DNA from: Limnohabitans sp. MMS-10A-192
GTDB lineage: Bacteria > Pseudomonadota > Gammaproteobacteria > Burkholderiales > Burkholderiaceae_C
Direction: 5' to 3'
DNA length: 64,000 nucleotides
Assembly (NCBI RefSeq): GCF_003063335.1
Contig: NZ_NERX01000001.1
Coordinates: 682,001-746,000 of the forward strand
Position numbers and translations under genes: made by a program. Below, in pieces: positions 19,919-29,807 of the stretch (positions are counted from its first letter, which is position 1; every line of letters begins with the position of its first letter). The notes beneath the pieces were generated by a model. The model was not told the DNA's origin. It made no database searches and saw only the letters and a list, made by a program, of their open reading frames with translations.

Positions 19919-21346
19919 TTAGAAGTTCAGGGTGCGCTTGTCCACCGCCAAAGCCGCTTCCTTGGTCGCTTCGCTCAAGCTGGGGTGTGCGTGGCAGATG
20001 CGGGCGATGTCTTCGGCGCTGGCGCGGAACTCCATCGCCACCACGGCTTCAGAGATCAACTCTGACACCTGTGGACCCACCATGTGTACGCCCAAGATTT
20101 CGTCGGTCGTGGCATCGGCCAAGAACTTCACCATACCGGTGGTGTCGCCCAAAGCGCGTGCACGGCCGTTCGCCAGGAACGGGAAGGTGCCAGCCTTGTA
20201 CGCCACGCCGTCGGCCTTGAGCTGCTGCTCTGTGCGGCCCACCCAAGCGATTTCGGGGCTGGTGTAGATGACCCAAGGAATGGTGTTGAAGTTGACGTGA
20301 CCGTGTTGGCCAGCGATACGCTCGGCCACAGCCACGCCTTCTTCTTCGGCTTTGTGCGCGAGCATCGGACCGCGCACCACATCGCCCACCGCCCAAACGC
20401 CGGGAACGTTGGTTTTGCACTCGCCGTCCACCACAATCGCGCCGCGCTCGTCGAGCTGCAAGCCGATGGCTTCGGCGTTCAAGCCGATGGTGTTGGGCAC
20501 GCGACCAATCGACACGATGAGCTTGTCAGCATCCAACACAATGGCTTCGCCTTTGGCGTTGGTGTAGTTGACGGTGACGCCCTTCTTGCCGTTGACGATC
20601 TCGCCGACTTTCACACCGAGTTCGATCTTCAAGCCTTGCTTGTCAAATGCCTTTTTGGCTTCTTTGGCGATTTGCTCGTCCACAGCGCCGAGGAATGTGG
20701 GCAGGCCTTCGAGGATGGTCACGTCAGCGCCAAGACGACGCCACACAGACCCCATCTCCAAACCAATCACGCCTGAACCAATCAAGGCCAGCTTCTTGGG
20801 CACAGCGCCCACGCGCAAAGCGCCGTCGTTGGACAACACGTTGACTTCGTCGAACGGTGTGCCTGGCAAGGCACGGGCGTTCGAGCCTGTGGCGATGATG
20901 ACTTGCTTGGCCGTGATGGCCTCTTCGGTTTTGCCAGCTACGTTGATGGTGTAGCCGCCTTCGGCTTTGCCAGCAAAGCTGCCGCGACCGTGGAAGAACG
21001 TGACCTTGTTTTTCTTGAACAGATACAAGATGCCGTCGTTGTTTTGCTTCACAACGTTGTCCTTGCGGGCAATCATCTTGGCCACGTCCATCTTCACGCC
21101 TGTGGCGGAGATGCCGTGCTCTGCGAAGTGGTGGTTGGCATGGTCAAAGTGCTCGCTGGACTGCAGCAAGGCCTTGGAGGGAATGCAACCCACGTTGGTA
21201 CACGTGCCGCCGGGCGCTGGGCCACCGGCTGCGTTTTTCCACTCGTCGATACAAGCGACCTGGAAACCGAGTTGTGCAGCGCGAATCGCTGCGATGTAGC
21301 CACCGGGGCCACCGCCAATGACGACGACGTCGAATTGTTTGCTCAT
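19919..21346 (-). CDS. lpdA: Dihydrolipoyl dehydrogenase (E3) of the 2-oxoglutarate dehydrogenase complex
   Basis: FAD-dependent enzyme reoxidising the lipoyl groups of OdhB with NAD+. The start [20 protein letters not shown] at 21346 gives 475 residues. The FAD motif GGGPGGY, redox disulfide [11 protein letters not shown] (Cys49/Cys54), NAD-binding [12 protein letters not shown], second FAD motif [20 protein letters not shown] and the catalytic HAHPSLSEA are all present. It lacks a lipoyl domain, unlike the second E3 at 57169-59016. It follows odhB after a 59-base gap containing a terminator-like hairpin. Confidence 0.97.
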   Translation of the reverse strand: MSKQFDVVVIGGGPGGYIAAIRAAQLGFQVACIDEWKNAAGGPAPGGTCTNVGCIPSKALLQSSEHFDHANHHFAEHGISATGVKMDVAKMIARKDNVVKQNNDGILYLFKKNKVTFFHGRGSFAGKAEGGYTINVAGKTEEAITAKQVIIATGSNARALPGTPFDEVNVLSNDGALRVGAVPKKLALIGSGVIGLEMGSVWRRLGADVTILEGLPTFLGAVDEQIAKEAKKAFDKQGLKIELGVKVGEIVNGKKGVTVNYTNAKGEAIVLDADKLIVSIGRVPNTIGLNAEAIGLQLDERGAIVVDGECKTNVPGVWAVGDVVRGPMLAHKAEEEGVAVAERIAGQHGHVNFNTIPWVIYTSPEIAWVGRTEQQLKADGVAYKAGTFPFLANGRARALGDTTGMVKFLADATTDEILGVHMVGPQVSELISEAVVAMEFRASAEDIARICHAHPSLSEATKEAALAVDKRTLNF

Positions 21347-21365
21347 GGTATTTGTCTTCTGGATG

Positions 21366-21390
21366 AAAAACGCCCCCTGGGCAGGGGGCA
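21366..21390 (-). terminator. Terminator-like hairpin between odhB and lpdA
   Basis: Minus-strand sequence forms GCCCCCTG-CC-CAGGGGGC (plus 21372-21389) followed directly by G and five T residues. This has the form of an intrinsic terminator, yet it lies inside the operon, 16 bases after the odhB stop and about 20 before the lpdA ATG. It may lower lpdA expression relative to odhA and odhB, or stabilise the odhB mRNA end. Confidence 0.65.
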
Positions 21391-21405
21391 TTCAAAACAA
21401 GGGGT

Positions 21406-22656
21406 TTAGATGTCGAACAGCAAGCGTGCTGGATCTTCCAGCGCCTCTTTCATGGCGACCAAGCCCAAGACAGCTTCGCGGCCGTCGATGATGCGGTGGT
21501 CGTAAGACATCGCGAAGTAGTTCATGGGGCGAACCACGACTTGGCCGTTTTCCACCATGGCGCGGTCTTTGGTCGCGTGCACGCCCAAAATGGCCGACTG
21601 GGGTGGGTTGATGATTGGGGTCGACATCATGGAGCCGAAGGTACCGCCGTTGGAGATCGAGAAGGTACCACCGGTCATCTCTTCGATGCCCAGCTTGCCG
21701 TCACGGGCCTTGACGCCGAATTCGGCGATCTTCTTCTCGATGTCGGCAAAGCTCATTTGGTCAGCGTTGCGCAAAATCGGCACCACCAAACCGCGTGGCG
21801 AGCCCACAGCGATACCGATGTCGAAGTAGCCGTGGTACACGATGTCGTTGCCGTCCACCGAAGCGTTGAGCACAGGGAATTTCTTCAAGGCGTGCACAGC
21901 GGCTTTGACGAAGAAGCTCATGAAGCCCAGCTTGCAGCCGTGCTCCTTCTCGAAACGCTCTTGCATGCGCTTGCGCATGTCCATGACCGGGGCCATGTTG
22001 ATTTCGTTGAAGGTGGTCAGGATGGCGTTGGTCGATTGCGACTGCAACAGGCGCTCGGCCACGCGGGCGCGCAGACGGGTCATGGGCACGCGCTGCTCTG
22101 GACGGTCGCCCAAAGCGACTGCCGGTGCAGCCACTTGCGGCAAGGACTTGGTGGGTGCGCCTGTTGGAATCACAGCGGCGGTCGACTTGACACCACCGGC
22201 CACTGCGGACAGCACATCACCCTTGGTGACGCGGCCGTCTTTGCCGGAACCAGCGACCGAGCCTGCGGCCAGGTGGTTGTCGGCCATCAGCTTGGCGGCT
22301 GCGGGCATGGCCACACCGGCCATGTTGCCACCGGTGGCTGCAGCAGCGGCCACTGGGGCTGCGGCTGGTGCAGCAGCAGGCGCGGCAGCGGGCGCAGCCA
22401 CGGCACCGGCTTTGCCTTCGGTGTCGATGCGGGCGATCAGCTGCTCAGCAGCCACGGTGCCGCCATCGGCCACGATGATTTCAGAGATCACGCCAGCCGC
22501 AGGTGCAGGCACTTCGAGCACGACTTTGTCGGTTTCGATTTCGATCAGGATTTCGTCAGCAGCGACGGCTTCGCCAACTTTCTTTTTCCACTGCAGCATG
22601 GTGGCTTCTGCCACGGACTCGGACAGTTGGGGGACTTTGACTTCTACGATAGCCAT
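21406..22656 (-). CDS. odhB: Dihydrolipoyl succinyltransferase (E2) OdhB/SucB
   Basis: Core of the 2-oxoglutarate dehydrogenase complex, transferring succinyl from lipoyl-lysine to CoA. The 416-residue product has one lipoyl domain with Lys44 in [10 protein letters not shown], an Ala/Pro-rich linker (about 83-112), an E3-binding domain ([20 protein letters not shown]) and the catalytic domain ending in [14 protein letters not shown] with the active His. It lies between odhA (44-base gap) and lpdA. One lipoyl domain is usual for this E2, in contrast to the two in AceF. Confidence 0.97.
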   Translation of the reverse strand: MAIVEVKVPQLSESVAEATMLQWKKKVGEAVAADEILIEIETDKVVLEVPAPAAGVISEIIVADGGTVAAEQLIARIDTEGKAGAVAAPAAAPAAAPAAAPVAAAAATGGNMAGVAMPAAAKLMADNHLAAGSVAGSGKDGRVTKGDVLSAVAGGVKSTAAVIPTGAPTKSLPQVAAPAVALGDRPEQRVPMTRLRARVAERLLQSQSTNAILTTFNEINMAPVMDMRKRMQERFEKEHGCKLGFMSFFVKAAVHALKKFPVLNASVDGNDIVYHGYFDIGIAVGSPRGLVVPILRNADQMSFADIEKKIAEFGVKARDGKLGIEEMTGGTFSISNGGTFGSMMSTPIINPPQSAILGVHATKDRAMVENGQVVVRPMNYFAMSYDHRIIDGREAVLGLVAMKEALEDPARLLFDI

Positions 22657-22700
22657 TTTGAATTCTCTTTAAAGGTTAAACGCAAGGTTGTTCTGTTGGA

Positions 22701-25568
22701 TCACTTGGTCAGCACGAAGCCCTTGAGCTTCGAGAAGGCCGCTTCGATCAGTGCTTTTTGCTGGTCCTGGTGCAGGTGTGAGTAACCCACCGCTGGCGAT
22801 GCGGACGCTGCGCGACCGGCATAACCGAGCTTTTGACCATCGAGCATGTTCTCGTGGATGTTGTGCTGAATGAAGAACCAGGCACCCTGGTTCTGTGGCT
22901 CGTCCTGGCACCACACGATGTCGGTGGCGTTGGGGTACTTCTTGATCTCAGCTGCAAAGGCTTTGTGAGGGAAGGGATAGAGCTGCTCAACGCGAATGAT
23001 CGCGGTGTCGTCCGCACCCTTGGCTTCGCGTTGCTTGACCAGGTCGTAATACACCTTGCCCGAGCAAGCGATGACGCGCTTGACCTTGTCAGCCTTGAGC
23101 GCCTTGTTCTCGGGGATCACGGTCTGGAAGCTGCCTTTGGTGAACTCGGACACCGGGCTGGTGGCGTCTTTGTTGCGCAGCAGCGACTTCGGCGTGAAGA
23201 TGACCAAGGGCTTGCGCAGATCACGCACCATCTGGCGACGCAGCACATGAAAGATCTGGCTGGCCGTGGTGGGCTGCACGATCTGCATGTTGGTGTCAGC
23301 TGCCAGCTGCATGAAGCGCTCCACGCGGGCCGAGCTGTGCTCAGGGCCCTGGCCTTCATAGCCATGCGGCAGCATCAAAGTCAGACCGTTGACACGGCCC
23401 CACTTGACTTCACCGGACGCGATGAACTGGTCGATCACGACCTGTGCGCCGTTGGCGAAGTCGCCAAACTGGGCTTCCCAGACCACCAAGGTGCTGGGGT
23501 CGTTCGATGCGTAGCCGTATTCGAAGCCGAGCACGGCTTCTTCGGACAGGATCGAGTCGATGACGACGAACGGAGCTTGCTTGTCCGAGACGTTTTGCAG
23601 GGCCACGTAAGTGCCGGTGTCCCACTTCTCACGCTTTTGATCATGGATCACAGCGTGACGGTGTGTGAACGTGCCACGGCCGCAGTCTTCGCCAGACAAA
23701 CGCACAGGGTAGCCGCTGGCCACCAAGGATGCGAAAGCCATGTGCTCGCCCATGCCCCAGTCCACTGGCGTGTCGCCACGGCCCATGGCTGCGCGGTCGT
23801 CATACACCTTCTTGACCAGCTGGTGCGGTGTGACCGACTCAGGGATGGTCGTGATTTTTTCGGCCAAACGCTTCCAGTCAGCCAATGGGATCGATGTGTC
23901 ACCGGCATCGGTCCACTTCTTGCCCATGTAAGGCGCCCAGTCCACGGTGAACTTGGTCTTGAAGTTGGTCAGAACCGGCTCGGTGGTGTTCTTGCCTGCG
24001 TCCAAAGCAGCACGGTAAGCCTTGACCATGTCGTCACCGAGGGTCTCGCCCAAACCTTGCGTGGTCAATTTGTCGGCAAACAACTTGCGGGTGCCGGGGT
24101 GTGCGCTGATCTTCTTGTACATCAGCGGCTGGGTCAGTGCTGGCGTGTCCTGCTCGTTGTGGCCCAGTTTGCGGAAGCAGACCACGTCCAGCACCACGTC
24201 CTTGCGGAAAGTCATGCGGTACTCCAGGGCCAGCTGGGTGGCCAGCACGACCGACTCAGGATCGTCACCATTGACGTGCAACACGGGCGCTTCGACCATC
24301 TTGACGATGTCGGTGCAGAACACGCTGGAGCGCATGTCGCGTGGATCAGAGGTGGTGAAACCGATCTGGTTGTTGATGATGATGTGGACGGTGCCGCCTG
24401 TGGAATAACCACGGGTCTGGGCCAGTGCCAGAGTTTCCTGGTTGACGCCCTGGCCGCCGAAAGCGGAGTCTCCGTGCACCAACACAGGCAGCACTTGTTG
24501 GCCCAGCGGGTCGTTGCGACGGTCCATGCGAGCGCGCACAGAGCCCTCGACCACGGGGTTCACGATTTCCAGGTGCGAAGGGTTGAAGGCCAGCGACAAG
24601 TGGACGGGACCACCGGCGGTGTTCACGTCCGAGCTGAAACCTTGGTGGTATTTCACGTCACCGGCGGGCAGGTCTTCGGGGGCGGTGTGGTCGAACTCGG
24701 CGAACAGGTCCGCAGGCAATTTGCCCATGGTGTTGACCAGGACGTTCAAGCGGCCACGGTGGGCCATGCCGATCACCACTTCCTGCACGCCTTTGGCGCC
24801 AGCTTGCTGGATCAGCTCGTCCATCGCGGCGATGAAGCTTTCGCCACCTTCGAGCGAGAAACGCTTTTGGCCGACGTATTTGGTGTGCAAATAACGCTCA
24901 AGACCTTCGGCTGCGGTCAGGCGGTCGAGGATCTGCTTTTTCTTCTCAGCGCCAAAGTTGGGCTTGCTGCGGATGCTTTCCAGCTTTTGCTGCCACCAGC
25001 GCTTTTCAGCCTGCTCGGTGGTGTACATGTACTCGGCGCCGATCGTGCCGCAGTAGGTTTCGCGCAGCGCATTGAGCAGCTCGCGCAAGGACATGTTGTT
25101 CTTGCCGAAGAAGGTGTTGCTGGTGTCGAACACGGTTTCCTGGTCGGCATCAGAGAAGCCGAAGAAAGCGGGGTCGAGGTCAGGGATGTTGGGGCGCTCG
25201 GTGCGCTTGAGCGGGTCCAGATCGGCCCAGCGTTGGCCGACGTTGCGGTAAGCGGCAATCAGCTGCTGAACGGCGGTGCGCTTGCGGCCCATTTCGACGT
25301 TTTCGCTGGCCATGACGACCTTGGTGCCGCCGGCTTTGGCGCGCTCTGCAAAAGCGTTGATGACGGGCAGGTGCGGCACGTCTTTGGCGTTGGAGCCATC
25401 GACTGCGGGAACGTGCTGGAGGGCGTCGAAGTATTCGCGCCAGGAGTCGGGCACGCTGCCTGGGTTGGCCAGGTAGTTCTCGTACATCTCTTCGACGTAC
25501 GGGCCGTTACCTCCGAAAAGGTGGGTGTTGCCTGAATAGGCAGCGTAGACGGAATTTGTCTCGCTCAT
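22701..25568 (-). CDS. odhA: 2-oxoglutarate dehydrogenase E1 component
   Basis: Thiamine-diphosphate enzyme decarboxylating 2-oxoglutarate and succinylating the E2 lipoyl group in the TCA cycle. The 955-residue product has the N-terminal E2-binding segment (MYENYLANPGSVPDSWREYF), the ThDP region with GMAHRGRLNVLVN and IGFTTSDPRDMRSS, and the C-terminal transketolase-like domain (RGTFTHRHAVIHDQ, LMLPHGYEGQGPEHSSAR). GGAGG stands about 10 bases before the ATG. It is the first gene of the odhA-odhB-lpdA operon; its promoter must lie in 25569-25741, where no clear hexamers were identified. Confidence 0.97.
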   Translation of the reverse strand: MSETNSVYAAYSGNTHLFGGNGPYVEEMYENYLANPGSVPDSWREYFDALQHVPAVDGSNAKDVPHLPVINAFAERAKAGGTKVVMASENVEMGRKRTAVQQLIAAYRNVGQRWADLDPLKRTERPNIPDLDPAFFGFSDADQETVFDTSNTFFGKNNMSLRELLNALRETYCGTIGAEYMYTTEQAEKRWWQQKLESIRSKPNFGAEKKKQILDRLTAAEGLERYLHTKYVGQKRFSLEGGESFIAAMDELIQQAGAKGVQEVVIGMAHRGRLNVLVNTMGKLPADLFAEFDHTAPEDLPAGDVKYHQGFSSDVNTAGGPVHLSLAFNPSHLEIVNPVVEGSVRARMDRRNDPLGQQVLPVLVHGDSAFGGQGVNQETLALAQTRGYSTGGTVHIIINNQIGFTTSDPRDMRSSVFCTDIVKMVEAPVLHVNGDDPESVVLATQLALEYRMTFRKDVVLDVVCFRKLGHNEQDTPALTQPLMYKKISAHPGTRKLFADKLTTQGLGETLGDDMVKAYRAALDAGKNTTEPVLTNFKTKFTVDWAPYMGKKWTDAGDTSIPLADWKRLAEKITTIPESVTPHQLVKKVYDDRAAMGRGDTPVDWGMGEHMAFASLVASGYPVRLSGEDCGRGTFTHRHAVIHDQKREKWDTGTYVALQNVSDKQAPFVVIDSILSEEAVLGFEYGYASNDPSTLVVWEAQFGDFANGAQVVIDQFIASGEVKWGRVNGLTLMLPHGYEGQGPEHSSARVERFMQLAADTNMQIVQPTTASQIFHVLRRQMVRDLRKPLVIFTPKSLLRNKDATSPVSEFTKGSFQTVIPENKALKADKVKRVIACSGKVYYDLVKQREAKGADDTAIIRVEQLYPFPHKAFAAEIKKYPNATDIVWCQDEPQNQGAWFFIQHNIHENMLDGQKLGYAGRAASASPAVGYSHLHQDQQKALIEAAFSKLKGFVLTK

Positions 25569-25741
25569 TTTTCGCTGACCTCCGTTCCCCTCTGGGAAAC
25601 ATAAGTTGGTTGAGTTTTACCTTCCGCGACACGGCTGGACCGGTTGGCGGATGCGACTGTGGCTAAGGAAGGGCCTGAGTAACGACGCATTGTGCCATGG
25701 CTTGGCCGATGTCAAACTTACAGCTTCACGCTGTCCAAACG

Positions 25742-25771
25742 AAAAAAGGCCCCGCAAGCGGGGCCTTTTTG
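25742..25771. terminator. Bidirectional-looking terminator after prpE
   Basis: A near-perfect stem GGCCCCGC-AA-GCGGGGCC is flanked by A residues on one side and five T residues on the other, so it can act in either direction. It starts right at the stop codon of prpE (minus strand) and isolates prpE from odhA. Confidence 0.85.
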
Positions 25772-27670
25772 TCATGACTTCATCAGATCGACGATTTGCT
25801 GCAGAGCAGCCGGATCATCCATCGTGGTCAAATCACCAGGGTCACGGCCTTCGGCTACAGCCTGCATGGCGCGGCGCAGCAGTTTGCCACTGCGCGTCTT
25901 GGGCAAAGCCGACACGAAGAACACGCGCGAAGGACGTGCCACAGCACCCAGCTGTGAATCCACCACCTTCATGACTTCGGCCTCCAATGCCTTGCGCGCC
26001 GCGTCGTTGGTCAGCCCCGATGTGTCTTTGGCAATGGCAAAAGCCATGGCCACCTGCCCTTTGAGCTGGTCAGCCACACCGACCACCGCCACTTCGGCCA
26101 CGTTGGGGTGGCTCGAAATGCTTTCTTCGATCTCACGGGTGCCCAGGCGGTGACCGGCCACGTTGATCACGTCGTCGGTACGGCCCAAGATGAAGTAATA
26201 ACCATCTTCGTCGCGCACCGCCCAGTCGAAGGTGCTGTAGACCAGCTTGTTGGGCACCGTCTTCCAATAGGTTTTCACGAAACGGTCATCGTCACCCCAT
26301 ATGGTTTGCAGGTTGCCGGGCGGCAACGGGCCTTCGATGGTCAACACGCCCTTCTGGTTGGCACCGGTCAGTTCTTCACCGGTCTGGTCATCGACCAGTT
26401 TGACGTTGTAGCCGTAAATGGCTTTGCCAGGCGAGCCAAACTTGCTGGGGGCTTTTTCCACGCCGTTGCAGATCGTCAAAATCGGCCAGCCGGTTTCGGT
26501 TTGCCAGTAGTTGTCGATGATGGGCTTGCCGTTCAGGCCTTCGGAAATCCACTTGGCGGTGGGCTCGTCCAGCGGCTCACCGGCCAGGAACAGCGCTTGC
26601 AGGCTGGACAGGTCGTATTTGCTCAGCAATGCGGGGTCCTGCTTTTTCAACACTCGGATGGCCGTGGGCGCGCTGAACATGACGTTGACCTTGTACTTCT
26701 CGACCAGGCTCCACCAGATGCCGCCGTCTGGGCGGATGGGCAGGCCTTCGTACATGATGGTGGCCATGCCGCCGATCAGGGGGCCGTAGATGATGTAGCT
26801 GTGGCCCACCACCCAGCCGATGTCGCTGGTGCAAAAGAATGTGCCGCCGGGCTTGCCCTGGAAGATGTGCGGCATGCTGGCCGCCAGCGCCACGGTGTAA
26901 CCACCGGTGTCGCGCTGCACGCCTTTGGGCTTGCCGGTCGTGCCCGAGGTGTACAAGGTGTAGCTGGAGTGGGTGGAATCAACCCACTCGCAAGGCACCA
27001 CGGTATCCATGTGCTTGGCGCGCTCGGTGGCGTAATCCACATCGCGACCGGCCACAGGCGTGAAGGCCGCCAGTTTGCGGTCAACCATGATCACGTTGGC
27101 AGGCTTGTGCGCCGACAACTTGATGGCTTCGTCCAGCAATGGCTTGTAAGGCACGCCCTTGCCGCCGCGAGAACCGGCATCGGCGCTGATGATGACCTTG
27201 GGCGATGCGTCTTCGATGCGGGTGGCCAGCGAATGCGAGGCAAAACCACCAAACACCACCGAGTGGATGGCCCCCAAGCGCACGCAGGCCAGCATGGCGA
27301 ATGCGGCTTCGGCGATCATGGGCATGTAAATCAACACACGGTCGCCCTTGACCACGCCCAAGTCTTTCAAGATCGCGGCCATGCGCTGCACTTCGGCGTG
27401 CAGGTCACGGAAGGTGTAGATTTTTTCCTGGTCGGTTTCCGTCGACACGAAGATCAGCGCGGGCTGATCGGCGCGCTCGGCCAAGTGGCGGTCCACGGCG
27501 TTGTGGCACAGATTGGTTTGACCGCCCACGAACCACTTGGCAAATGGCGGGTTGCTGTAGTCGCAAATTTGCTGCGGCTGGACTTTCCAGTCCACCAGTT
27601 TGGCCTGCTCGGCCCAAAATGCGTCGCGGTCGTTGATCGAACGTGCGTGAAAGTCAGCAAAGCTGCCCAT
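25772..27670 (-). CDS. prpE: Propionate-CoA ligase PrpE
   Basis: AMP-forming acyl-CoA synthetase activating propionate (or acetate). The ATG at 27670 has a strong ribosome site (GAGGAG) and gives 632 residues. The AMP-binding motif YTSGTTGKPKGVQRDTGGY is seen; the QRDTGG continuation favours propionyl- over acetyl-CoA synthetases. WQTETGWPI and a C-terminal KTRSGKLLRR, whose Lys is the acetylation site of the family, are present. It is alone here; no methylcitrate-cycle genes are near. A possible minus-strand promoter (TTGCAA ... TAAGAAT) lies in 27671-27780. Confidence 0.92.
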   Translation of the reverse strand: MGSFADFHARSINDRDAFWAEQAKLVDWKVQPQQICDYSNPPFAKWFVGGQTNLCHNAVDRHLAERADQPALIFVSTETDQEKIYTFRDLHAEVQRMAAILKDLGVVKGDRVLIYMPMIAEAAFAMLACVRLGAIHSVVFGGFASHSLATRIEDASPKVIISADAGSRGGKGVPYKPLLDEAIKLSAHKPANVIMVDRKLAAFTPVAGRDVDYATERAKHMDTVVPCEWVDSTHSSYTLYTSGTTGKPKGVQRDTGGYTVALAASMPHIFQGKPGGTFFCTSDIGWVVGHSYIIYGPLIGGMATIMYEGLPIRPDGGIWWSLVEKYKVNVMFSAPTAIRVLKKQDPALLSKYDLSSLQALFLAGEPLDEPTAKWISEGLNGKPIIDNYWQTETGWPILTICNGVEKAPSKFGSPGKAIYGYNVKLVDDQTGEELTGANQKGVLTIEGPLPPGNLQTIWGDDDRFVKTYWKTVPNKLVYSTFDWAVRDEDGYYFILGRTDDVINVAGHRLGTREIEESISSHPNVAEVAVVGVADQLKGQVAMAFAIAKDTSGLTNDAARKALEAEVMKVVDSQLGAVARPSRVFFVSALPKTRSGKLLRRAMQAVAEGRDPGDLTTMDDPAALQQIVDLMKS

Positions 27671-27822
27671 GAAAGACTCCTCAATACCTGCCAATAAGAA
27701 CCCGTGAGGCCCCCTCGCCGCGTGCGGCCAGAGAGCTCTTTATGAATTCTTAATTATGGATAAGGGACTTGCAACAAGCTGACTTTGTCACACACAAGAC
27801 AAGGCGGACCCGCCGCCGGGGA

Positions 27823-28440
27823 TCACTTGAAGAGACTTTGCAGCAATTTGAAGTCGGGGTGCTCGGCCGTTCGGATCCACTCAAAGGCCACCATCTCGGC
27901 CGTTACCAACTCGGCGCCAGCACCGGCCAAGCGGTCGTAGGCTGCATCGCGGTTGCGTTCGGTGCGCGAACTGCAGGCGTCGGTCACCACCCACACATCG
28001 AATTCGTCTTCAAGCAAATCGAGCGCCGTTTGCAGCAAGCAAATGTGGGCTTCGCAACCCGCCAACACAATGGTTTTGCGCTCCTGGCTTTCAGGCTGGG
28101 GCTTTTGCAGGTGACGCGGCAAACTGCGGGCGTTGCCACGCGGCGGCTGGGCAGGCACGGGCTGCAGCCATTCCCCCAGGCCCTCTTCCACAGCGCTGAA
28201 TTGCATCTTGGCCAGCACTTTGCGGCAATGCGAGCGCAACTCTGGCGGCATCTCCCCCAGGCGCGAGGGGTTCTGCTCGGTGCCCCACACGGGCAGCTCC
28301 AGTGCAGCGGCCAACTCGGCCAGCTTGGCGGCGTTGGACCAGACGCTCTCGGCGTCCAGCATCACCGGCTTGAGCTTGGCCTGGAAATCCACCAAAACCA
28401 ACTGACTCTCTTCGACATCGATCAACATATCAAAATCCAT
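27823..28440 (-). CDS. Isochorismatase-family hydrolase
   Basis: Cysteine hydrolase-like alpha/beta protein of 205 residues. The family triad can be placed at Asp18 (LVLVDFQAKL), Lys78 (LAKMQFSAVEE) and Cys134 (GCEAHICLLQTALDLL). The fold is shared by isochorismatases, nicotinamidases and several amidases, so the substrate cannot be told. It lies between prpE (same strand, about 150 bases away) and the divergent NlpC/P60 gene, with no close operon partner. Confidence 0.88.
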   Translation of the reverse strand: MDFDMLIDVEESQLVLVDFQAKLKPVMLDAESVWSNAAKLAELAAALELPVWGTEQNPSRLGEMPPELRSHCRKVLAKMQFSAVEEGLGEWLQPVPAQPPRGNARSLPRHLQKPQPESQERKTIVLAGCEAHICLLQTALDLLEDEFDVWVVTDACSSRTERNRDAAYDRLAGAGAELVTAEMVAFEWIRTAEHPDFKLLQSLFK

Positions 28441-28548
28441 TCTCTAGATGGAACAATTGTCGCAGGAGCGCTCAGCAAACTTTGACGACATGAATATTGA
28501 ATGATTTGGCATGACATCCAATCCGACAATCAGTTATGCTCGAAAGTT

Positions 28549-29100
28549 ATGCGTCAGTTGTTCCTTTCTCTTTGTTGCCTGATCTTCTCGTCAGTGGCAC
28601 TTGCCGCGCCGACGGATGAAGAAGCGCTCAAACCTTTGGTCGAAAAAGGTTTGATGTCCCAATTCGCAGGTCAATTGAGCACAGCCAAAGACAAAGCCAG
28701 CGGACAAGCCACAGGACTGATCACACAAGCCATGGACCTGCTCGGTGTGCCATATCGCCGCGGCGGCACCAGCGAAGCATCGGGGTTCGATTGCAGTGGT
28801 TTTGTCCGCTACCTGTATGAAAATTCGGTTGGGCAAATCCTGCCTCGACGCGCTGAAGAACAAGCCCACAGCACAGAAACCATTGACCGCAGCGAACTCA
28901 AGCCCGGCGACCTGGTCTTCTTCAACACCATGAAGCGCGCTTTCAGCCATGTGGGCATTTATGTCGGGGATGGCAAGTTCATCCATGCGCCACGCACCGG
29001 CAAGGCGGTTAAAGTCGACGACATGCGCAGCGCCTATTGGCAAAAACGGTTCAATGGGGCGCGGCGCGTTCCACTTGACACCGAACCGAACAAACCATGA
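28549..29100 (+). CDS. NlpC/P60 cell wall endopeptidase, exported
   Basis: Probable peptidoglycan gamma-D-Glu-diaminoacid endopeptidase. The ATG at 28549 starts a Sec signal (MRQLFLSLCCLIFSSVALA) and gives 183 residues; the longer in-frame reading from 28501 adds non-signal sequence. The catalytic domain has Cys82 in GFDCSGFVRYLY, His134 in FSHVGIYVGDG and His146 in FIHAPRTG. A weak promoter is visible (ATGACA at 28511, TATGCT at 28535). It overlaps the next gene by 4 bases. Confidence 0.92.
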   Translation: MRQLFLSLCCLIFSSVALAAPTDEEALKPLVEKGLMSQFAGQLSTAKDKASGQATGLITQAMDLLGVPYRRGGTSEASGFDCSGFVRYLYENSVGQILPRRAEEQAHSTETIDRSELKPGDLVFFNTMKRAFSHVGIYVGDGKFIHAPRTGKAVKVDDMRSAYWQKRFNGARRVPLDTEPNKP

Positions 29101-29801
29101 ACTCTCAAATCGACCACCTCGTGGTCATGGCCTCGACGCTGGATGCAGGCGTGGCCTGGTGCGAAGCCACCCTGGGCATCACCCCTGCAGCTGGCGGCGA
29201 GCACGAAAAATACGGCACCCACAACCGCCTTTTCAAAATCGCGTCGCCCAAGCACCCGCTGGCCTATTTTGAAATCATCGCCATCAACCCGGATGCCCCA
29301 GCCCCCAAAGGCTCCGTGGCACGCTGGTTCGACATGGACGACAAGGCTCTGCAAAAAGCCGTGGCCCAGGCGCCTCGTCTCGTCACTTTTGCGGCCAGCA
29401 CCGACGACATCAAGGGCGCTCGCCATGCGCTGCGGACCCAAGAGATCGAGCGCGGCCAAATCGTGCATGCCAGCCGCAAATCGAACAAAGGCACCCTCAA
29501 CTGGCAAATCACCGTGCGCGAAGACGGTGAACGGCTTTTCAACGGTTGCCTGCCCACCTTGATCCAGTGGGGCAAGCCCGATGCCGCCGAGCCGCTGCGC
29601 CTGCACCCGCGCAACAGCCTGCCCCGCTCGGGCGTGACGCTGCAAAGCATCGCCATCAGCCACCCCAGCGGCCCCAAGCTGCAAGCCGCCTACGAAGCGA
29701 TCGGTCTGCAGGGCATCGCCATCGCAACGGGCCCAGCCAACATCACCGCCACCTTGCAAACCCCCAAAGGCCTGGTACAGCTGGACAGCCTGGGCATTTG
29801 A
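29097..29801 (+). CDS. VOC-superfamily (glyoxalase-like) protein
   Basis: Protein of 234 residues with a glyoxalase/bleomycin resistance-type fold: an N-terminal QIDHLVVMASTLDAGVAWCEA module with the metal-position His, EKYGTHNRLFKI and AYFEIIAINPDAP, and a second half-module ending PKGLVQLDSLGI. It resembles the glyoxalase-like domain group PF13468, whose substrates are mostly unknown. Its ATG overlaps the NlpC/P60 stop (ATGA), so the pair is translationally coupled although no functional link is obvious. Confidence 0.85.
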   Translation: MNSQIDHLVVMASTLDAGVAWCEATLGITPAAGGEHEKYGTHNRLFKIASPKHPLAYFEIIAINPDAPAPKGSVARWFDMDDKALQKAVAQAPRLVTFAASTDDIKGARHALRTQEIERGQIVHASRKSNKGTLNWQITVREDGERLFNGCLPTLIQWGKPDAAEPLRLHPRNSLPRSGVTLQSIAISHPSGPKLQAAYEAIGLQGIAIATGPANITATLQTPKGLVQLDSLGI

Positions 29802-29807
29802 AGTGCC

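Noticed and set aside
22833..25535. About 900-codon plus-strand frame across odhA
   Set aside because: Antisense shadow; odhA motifs are unambiguous on the other strand.
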